From the NCBI GenBank assembly GCA_023397655.1, contig JAEWTW010000013.1:1-33242 (forward strand): a stretch of 33,242 bases of DNA, written 5' to 3'. Shown here piece after piece: positions 29,120-33,242 of the stretch. Every line of letters begins with the position of its first letter. Within the stretch, counting starts at the first letter, position 1. Origin of the DNA: Bacillota bacterium. GTDB taxonomy: Bacteria; Bacillota; Clostridia; Christensenellales; SZUA-584. The notes under the pieces were generated by a model. That model worked only from the letters and a program-made list of their open reading frames with translations. It had not been told where the DNA came from and did not search any database. The translations under genes and the position numbers were made by a program.

Positions 29120-29905
29120 TCAGCCGTCCGTGGCTTTCATGTGCGCCAGCCGACCGCCGTTCTTGACGAGCAGTATCTCGCTGATGATGGACACGGCGAT
29201 CTCTGCGGGCTGCCCGCCGCCCAGCGCGAGGCCGATGGGGGAGTAGACTGCGTCTAGCTTCTCCTGCGGGATGCCCTTGGTTTTGAGGCTCGCCATCATT
29301 GTGGCCACCTTGTTGCGGCTGCCGATTACACCGATGTAGCGCGGACTCTTCTGTATCAGATGATAGAGCGCGGTTTCGTCGCACTTGTGGCCGCGCGTCG
29401 CGATCACGACGAAGGCGGACGGCGACAGCTCGAGCGTGGCGCACAGCTCTCCGATATCGCCCACCAGTATCTTCTTGGCGTTCGGGAAATGCTCCTGCGT
29501 CGCGACCTCCTCGCGGTCGTCTACCACCACCACGCTGTAGCCCAGCGCCTCGGCAAACTTGTACAGCTCACGCCCAATGTGGCCCGCGCCCACCAGCACC
29601 AGCTGTGTGGCGGGGCTGTATATCTTGATGAATATGTCCACCGCGCCGCCGCACTCCATGCCGAGATCCTTCTTGAGGTCAAAGCTGTAGGTGGTGCTAT
29701 GCCCGCGGTCCAGGCACTCCTGCGCCTTTCGGACAGCGACGAACTCCAGATTGCCGCCGCCGATGGTGCCGCCGATGAGCCCGGTTAAGTCCACCAGCAT
29801 CTCCTTGCCCACCTCGGCGGGCGTGGAGCCGCCGGCCGCCGTGACGATGACCAGTGCGACGGCCTTGTTGCTTGCGATCAGTTCGGGTATGCGTTCAATG
29901 AGCAT
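29120..29905 (-). CDS. XdhC/CoxI-family protein of selenium-dependent molybdenum hydroxylase systems
   Basis: A 261-residue protein. The N-terminal XdhC_CoxI domain has AAGGSTPAEVGKEMLV (about 23-38) and GLIGGTIGGGNLEFVA. The C-terminal Rossmann domain has LVLVGAGHIGRELYKFAEAL then GYSVVVVDDREEVA, plus ATRGHKCDET and GVIGSRNKV. XdhC proteins carry or insert the sulphurated molybdopterin cofactor into xanthine-dehydrogenase-type enzymes; this form, paired with yqeC, belongs to selenium-dependent molybdenum hydroxylase maturation. ATG 29905 is chosen over the ATG 29910 in another frame; AAAGGAG is 6 bases ahead. It starts one base after the yqeC stop. The hydroxylase itself is not in the window. 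Confidence 0.87.
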   Translation of the reverse strand: MLIERIPELIASNKAVALVIVTAAGGSTPAEVGKEMLVDLTGLIGGTIGGGNLEFVAVRKAQECLDRGHSTTYSFDLKKDLGMECGGAVDIFIKIYSPATQLVLVGAGHIGRELYKFAEALGYSVVVVDDREEVATQEHFPNAKKILVGDIGELCATLELSPSAFVVIATRGHKCDETALYHLIQKSPRYIGVIGSRNKVATMMASLKTKGIPQEKLDAVYSPIGLALGGGQPAEIAVSIISEILLVKNGGRLAHMKATDG

Positions 29906-29906
29906 G

Positions 29907-30617
29907 TCATTCTCCTTTGCGGTGTTGGGTGAGGAAACGGCGGAGGAATTCGACGTACCAGTTTCGCCCATAGCCGGTCAGCAGCACGGGGTGCGGCGCT
30001 TGCCGGACGATCTCCTGTGCCTGCTGAAGCGTTGTTTCTTTTATTATATCGCATTTGTTGAGGAAGACAACCTTGGGAACGCCTTCCGGTGCGTGATGGA
30101 ACAGCCCGTCCGGGTGGGATATCAGGCGGTTGATGTGTCGCGCAGCGATGGGGTCGCCGTCTGCGGCACCCGTGACAGCTCGGAACAGCTCCGCACGGTG
30201 CACGACCGCATCGGACACCGGCTGCCCGAGACTGTCCAGTCCCACCATGCCGACGATGAGATCAAGGGCAGCGGGGTAGACGGGTTCCGTGTCGTTGGGG
30301 GCTTTGACGGGCTTGCGTGCCGCGCCGTCCGCCTCCACGATGATATCGTCGAACAGGCCCAGAGCTGCTATGGCTCGGATGTCCTCCGGCGTGTAGCCCT
30401 CCAGCTTGCCGCTGGGCAGCAGCCTTTGAGCCGCGACTGTGTACCCCGCTTCGGCACGAACGTCCGCCGCGTCGCCCAGATACACGGCTTCGCTCTCCGG
30501 CATGAATATCTTGGTGGTGGTGGTGAACAGCACGCGGCGTCCCAATGCCGCCAGCTGCTTACCGATATGGCTGCCGACGGTGGTTTTACCGCCCGCGCCC
30601 ACGATCGCGATAACCAT
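29907..30617 (-). CDS. yqeC: YqeC family selenium cofactor biosynthesis protein
   Basis: A 236-residue P-loop protein. Walker-A-like GAGGKTT is at 7-13 (MVIAIVGAGGKTTVGSHIGK), followed by FTTTTKIFMPE (about 30-40), DDIIVEADGAARKPVKAPND (about 89-108) and VVFLNKCDII. These are the marks of YqeC (putative selenium-dependent hydroxylase accessory protein). It is thought to take part in making or inserting the Se-containing molybdenum site; the exact reaction is not known. AGGAG lies 5-9 bases before ATG 30617. It forms an operon with the XdhC-type gene (stop/start one base apart), ending at the terminator at 29063. Confidence 0.88.
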   Translation of the reverse strand: MVIAIVGAGGKTTVGSHIGKQLAALGRRVLFTTTTKIFMPESEAVYLGDAADVRAEAGYTVAAQRLLPSGKLEGYTPEDIRAIAALGLFDDIIVEADGAARKPVKAPNDTEPVYPAALDLIVGMVGLDSLGQPVSDAVVHRAELFRAVTGAADGDPIAARHINRLISHPDGLFHHAPEGVPKVVFLNKCDIIKETTLQQAQEIVRQAPHPVLLTGYGRNWYVEFLRRFLTQHRKGE

Positions 30618-30660
30618 CGTTTCTCCTGTTATCTGGCTTTATCATCATCATAATAGAAAG

Positions 30661-30792
30661 GGCAAAAGATTACAACTGCTGCACCTGTCGTTCACGACGG
30701 TGGTGCTGATGACGTGCCTGGAAGAGGTGGTGAAGGTGGGCATCAGCATACTTAGGGTGAGGAAATACAAGTGGGCGAAGCAGCTCGTGTAA
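30661..30792 (+). pseudogene. C-terminal remnant of a MATE-family efflux transporter
   Basis: The plus-strand frame ends TCLEEVVKVGISILRVRKYK then WAKQLV and a stop (30790-30792). Residues of the type DE(E)xVKxxxxxxRxxSxKW followed by a short tail are the usual C-terminus of MATE transporters. Upstream of about 30650 the frame runs through non-homologous sequence, so only ~40 codons remain. It probably records a deletion that joined this fragment to the yqeC operon. Confidence 0.45.
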
Positions 30793-30904
30793 GGGGATAG
30801 GAAAGGGGCACAGACTGGATGGTTTGCGCCCCTGAAAGTCGTTTGGGAGATATTATTATGGATAATTTTCAGTTCGCTTCTTGATACAAGAAACCTTCTT
30901 AATA

Positions 30905-31450
30905 TTAAGTATTCTCCAATTGCTTAATAAATTCAGAAACAAAACCAAATAAGAAAGCCAATCTTTCATTAGATTCATCCTCATTATCGTCAAGAATAAT
31001 ATCTTTGAAGAACCTGAATGTTTCTCTACATAAAGTTTTTGAATCATCATCAAATAAGGCTGTTATTTTATCAATAAATACTACGCCAATATTGATTATA
31101 TCTATATTGCTATACGAAAAGGGGAAGTAAGAGACAAAGCCAATATCATTGCTTTTATTCTTATATAATGTTAAGGTTGTTTTCCCGGCTTTAACAATAC
31201 CCGGCATGGCGCTTATCCCTCTAATATTATCGGGGAATTTATCATCCTCAATTAAATCTCTAAAATTATCTTTAAAATTACTCAATTCCTCTTGTCCTGC
31301 AAATAACCATCCAGTTTTTAAGAAAAGGCATATTAGTAGAATTGTTAAGTTGAAGGTTTTGTTTGCTTTAACGGTAAAATCGGGAGAGCCAAAACCCAAT
31401 TTTGAATCTATACAAACCTCCGCTACAGGCCTCATTTTGTTACCAAACAT
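30905..31450 (-). CDS. unknown AT-rich gene (181 aa)
   Basis: Not recognised. From ATG 31450 it starts MFGNKMRPVAEVCIDSKLGF and has a hydrophobic stretch at about 29-47 (FNLTILLICLFLKTGWLFAG). A mostly acidic soluble part follows (NFKDNFRDLIEDDKFPDN, FPFSYSNIDIINIGVVFIDK), ending in an Asp/Glu-rich segment (DIILDDNEDESNERLAFLFG) and IKQLENT. AAGGAG is 7 bases before the start; longer readings have no ribosome site. TATAAT at 31469-31464 is a possible -10 box. Composition is far more AT-rich than yqeC next to it, so transfer is likely. Confidence 0.6.
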   Translation of the reverse strand: MFGNKMRPVAEVCIDSKLGFGSPDFTVKANKTFNLTILLICLFLKTGWLFAGQEELSNFKDNFRDLIEDDKFPDNIRGISAMPGIVKAGKTTLTLYKNKSNDIGFVSYFPFSYSNIDIINIGVVFIDKITALFDDDSKTLCRETFRFFKDIILDDNEDESNERLAFLFGFVSEFIKQLENT

Positions 31451-31530
31451 GATTGCTCTCCTTATTATAAGCATAATTCGTAGTTCACAAAAGGGATAGT
31501 TCAAGAATCAACAGATCAATAAACGGACAA

Positions 31531-31656
31531 TTATCTTCTTAATGGAGAATCGTACTTTTGGCTTAAAGTCCTATCTTTTAAAGTGATCTCAATCTTAGTG
31601 AGTATTTTTGCAGGGTCTAAATCTTTATGATCACTTGTAAGTTGACATTTCTCGGT
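31531..31656 (-). pseudogene. 41-codon open fragment without start codon
   Basis: The minus frame between stops at 31657-31659 and 31531-31533 reads TEKCQLTSDHKDLDPAKILT then KIEITLKDRTLSQKYDSPLRR. It has no ATG, GTG or TTG at its beginning. The peptide looks like real coding sequence (amphipathic, regular), so it may be the 3' end of a gene lost upstream. No family is recognised. Confidence 0.3.
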
Positions 31657-31723
31657 TTAATGAAAAACTGTGTCTTATCTTTTGAGCCCTCATGACCAAC
31701 ATGTAATATGATAATATGAAACA

Positions 31724-31837
31724 TCAAGCAGCTTGTACAGATTGTGTATTATAGATACAATGCAAATTTCGACAAGTAACAAAATACTCCTCTATGGCAA
31801 AACATTTAATATCGCAATGTGTACAATCACACTCCAT
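31724..31837 (-). CDS. possible Cys-rich mini-protein or 3' remnant (37 aa)
   Basis: From ATG 31837 the minus strand reads MECDCTHCDIKCFAIEEYFV then TCRNLHCIYNTQSVQAA and stops. Six Cys in 37 residues (C3, C5, C8, C12, C22, C27) resemble a metal-binding knuckle. The reading continues upstream without stop into a repeat element (31840-31916), and no ribosome site is seen at the ATG. It could be the end of a gene interrupted by the repeat, or an unexpressed ORF. Confidence 0.35.
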   Translation of the reverse strand: MECDCTHCDIKCFAIEEYFVTCRNLHCIYNTQSVQAA

Positions 31838-31839
31838 GC

Positions 31840-31916
31840 CGTCATTCCGAGCCTGTGAAGAGTGCCATGAGTGGTGCGCTGGAGCGGGGAATGCTTCGCT
31901 GCGCTCTGCATGGCAG
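31840..31916. repeat. CHAERSEAS-type mini-repeat, copy 1
   Basis: Starts GTCATTCCGAGCCTG and ends GCTTCGCTGCGCTCTGCATG, GCAG. The ends are inverted (GTCAT with ATGGC, decayed). Copy 2 is at 31950-32027 with about 80% identity by eye. This dispersed element is named after the CHAERSEAS peptide it gives in one minus frame. Confidence 0.7.
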
Positions 31917-31949
31917 TACCGGCGCAAGGAGATTGCACTCGTCTCAATT

Positions 31950-32027
31950 CTGTCATTCCGAGCCTGCGAGGAGTCCCATGGGTGATGCGCTGGTGAGGGG
32001 GATGCTTCGCTGCGCTCTGCATGACAG
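31950..32027. repeat. CHAERSEAS-type mini-repeat, copy 2
   Basis: CTGTCATTCCGAGCCTGCGA at the left and GCGCTCTGCATGACAG at the right. CTGTCAT and ATGACAG are perfect 7-bp terminal inverted repeats, like a miniature inverted-repeat element of 78 bp. A third, decayed half copy (GTTGCGTTCTGCATTAC) follows at 32046-32062. Confidence 0.72.
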
Positions 32028-32077
32028 CGGGGCCGAGGATACTTTGTTGCGTTCTGCATTACGGCGTGATTGGTGTT

Positions 32078-32109
32078 GGGCGGCGCGTACGGGAGTCCGC
32101 GCCCTACAG
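32078..32109 (-). repeat. hairpin repeat, inverted copy 5
   Basis: On the minus strand CTGTAGGGCGCGGACTCC, then CGTACGCGCCGCCC. This resembles the TGTAGGGG, GTCTCCGTGCCCGCCC arms at 28895-28944, in reverse orientation. Confidence 0.5.
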
Positions 32110-32160
32110 CTTTGCATGAAGTATCACCCTACTCTAAATAATTATCAAAAAAATTTTAGA

Positions 32161-32206
32161 TACCACCTTTCAGGCGTTTGACAAAGCGAAATAAAAGTGG
32201 TACATT
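32161..32206 (+). promoter_or_regulatory. ygeY promoter with inverted repeat around the -35 box
   Basis: TTGACA (32178-32183), a 17-base spacer and TACATT (32201-32206). TACCACCTTT (32161-32170) and AAAAGTGGTA (32192-32201) pair in 9 of 10 positions and enclose the -35 box, so a repressor binding there would block RNA polymerase. Confidence 0.55.
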
Positions 32207-32318
32207 CAGAGTATAAAAAATAATTTAGGGAATTAAAAAATTTTTGTATATTGAAGAGTTGGTGACAATGCGCAACGACGATGGATATACATTTCAAATA
32301 GTAACACATCTGCATGGG

Positions 32319-32344
32319 ATAGGGCAATATTAATATTGCCCTAT
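32319..32344. promoter_or_regulatory. 26-bp perfect palindrome in the ygeY leader
   Basis: ATAGGGCAATATT and AATATTGCCCTAT, with no spacer. It is 36 bases before ATG 32380. It could be an operator or an RNA hairpin near the ribosome site. A terminator function is unlikely, because TGTATATTGTATT follows rather than a U-tract. Confidence 0.6.
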
Positions 32345-32379
32345 TGTATATTGTATTAACACGAAAGGACATAAAAGAC

Positions 32380-33242
32380 ATGGATTTTTCATTGATCAAG
32401 AAGGCGGCTGAGGGCTACGAAGCTTCGATGACAAAGTTTTTGAGGGACCTGATCGCGATTCCGGGCGAGAGCGCGGGCGAGGAGCAGGTGGCGCTGCGCA
32501 TCAAGAAGGAGATGGAAGACCTCGGGTTCGACAAGGTTGAGATCGACCCGATGGGCAACATTCTTGGCTACATGGGCGACGGCGACAAGGTCATCGCGTA
32601 TGACGCGCACATCGACACCGTGGGCATCGGCAACATCGCCAACTGGACGTTCGACCCGTATCAGGGCTTTGAGACGGACGAGGAGATCGGCGGCCGCGGT
32701 GCGTCCGACCAGCTGGGCGGCATCGTGAGCGCGGTATACGGCGCGAAGATCATGAAGGATCAGGGCCTGCTGGCGGGCTACAAGGTGCTCGTGACGGGCA
32801 CGGTGCAGGAAGAAGACTGCGACGGTTTGTGCTGGCAGTACATCATAGCTGAAGACAAGGTGAAGCCGGAATTCGTTGTCATCACCGAGCCGACGGACGG
32901 CAACATATACCGCGGACAGCGCGGCCGCATGGAGATCCGCGTGGACGTGAAGGGCATCTCCTGCCACGGCAGCGCTCCGGAGCGCGGCGACAACGCGATA
33001 TATAAGATGGGCGAGATACTGGCGGAAGTCAAGGAGCTCAACAAGCGGCTGCACTTCGACCCGTTCCTCGGCAAGGGCACGCTGGCCGTTTCCGAGATAT
33101 TCTTTACCTCCCCGTCGCGCTGCGCGGTGGCGGACAGCTGCGCCATTTCCATCGACCGGCGGCTGACGGACGGCGAGACCTACCAGTCTGCGCTGGAAGA
33201 GATACGCGCGCTGCCCTCCGTGCAGAAGTACGAAGCGGTGGT
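32380..33242 (+). CDS. ygeY: YgeY family selenium metabolism-linked M20 hydrolase (partial, 3' end outside window)
   Basis: 287 codons are visible. M20 peptidase/deacylase signatures: YDAHIDTVG with metal ligands H77 and D79, GASDQLGG with bridging D110, catalytic/metal EED(C) at 144-146, ITEPTDG (E170) and SCHGSAPERG (H196). The pattern RGQRGRMEIRVDVKGISCHG is typical of YgeY (TIGR03526-type), which occurs in clusters with ygeW, ygeX, yqeB/yqeC and Se-dependent hydroxylases; it likely removes amide groups from a ureido or peptide-like substrate. AAAGGA is 10 bases before ATG 32380. The gene is GC-rich and is preceded by a palindromic leader. Confidence 0.88.
   Translation, partial: MDFSLIKKAAEGYEASMTKFLRDLIAIPGESAGEEQVALRIKKEMEDLGFDKVEIDPMGNILGYMGDGDKVIAYDAHIDTVGIGNIANWTFDPYQGFETDEEIGGRGASDQLGGIVSAVYGAKIMKDQGLLAGYKVLVTGTVQEEDCDGLCWQYIIAEDKVKPEFVVITEPTDGNIYRGQRGRMEIRVDVKGISCHGSAPERGDNAIYKMGEILAEVKELNKRLHFDPFLGKGTLAVSEIFFTSPSRCAVADSCAISIDRRLTDGETYQSALEEIRALPSVQKYEAV

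Noticed and set aside
31724..32059. 111-codon minus reading with CHAERSEAS and SSQARND
   Set aside because: This is the translation of the two mini-repeats, a pattern that arises whenever such elements lie in tandem; only its last 37 codons outside the repeats were kept as a possible remnant.

Overview
The window looks like a piece of chromosome from an anaerobic, low-G+C-lineage Firmicute (Clostridia sensu lato), though most genes here are fairly GC-rich. Reasons: strong GGAGG Shine-Dalgarno sites and TTG starts; a dockerin-bearing leucine-rich-repeat surface protein; DUF2680 and DUF6054 proteins; and the YqeC, XdhC and YgeY set linked to selenium-dependent molybdenum hydroxylases. No rRNA, tRNA or CRISPR array was seen. 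Function calls come from reading motifs, not from database searches.

Layout. 1-75: start of a zinc-ribbon protein leaving the window. 280-2170: AT-rich island with two unknown small genes and a likely PanAT-type toxin-antitoxin pair (Panacea antitoxin plus toxin-like partner). 2211-7164: a DUF1697 gene with a leader peptide, a DUF1003 protein, three related multi-pass membrane proteins, a GNAT acetyltransferase and a small membrane protein. 7223-10483: a 1086-residue secreted LRR/Big_2/Listeria-Bacteroides-repeat/dockerin protein. 10761-14194: YjjG-like nucleotidase, a fourth membrane paralogue between short direct repeats, a cupin, a Nudix hydrolase, a DUF6054 protein and a second GNAT. 14339-17499: a cytoplasmic methyl-accepting-type protein with a C-terminal Cache-like domain behind a terminator and a structured-RNA candidate, then a membrane-anchored parallel beta-helix protein.

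17867-25197: two unknown proteins, an OmpR-type two-component system divergent from a secreted DUF2680 protein, an unknown membrane protein, an SDR oxidoreductase and a DEAD-box helicase with a roughly 236-nt leader. 25454-28609: a small unknown protein, a FabH-type ketosynthase, and a LysE exporter divergent from an XRE-cupin regulator with a perfect palindrome between them. 28610-33242: intergenic repeats, yqeC-xdhC, a MATE-transporter remnant, an AT-rich unknown gene, more repeats and decayed coding fragments, and ygeY, which leaves the window at its right end.

Working links. yqeC, xdhC and ygeY point to one pathway (maturation of a Se-Mo hydroxylase and purine or amino-acid catabolism), although the enzyme itself is not in view. 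The two-component system probably controls itself and perhaps the DUF2680 gene through tandem 10-mers in the shared promoter region. The MCP-type gene is likely controlled by premature termination, because a strong terminator lies directly in front of its ribosome binding site.
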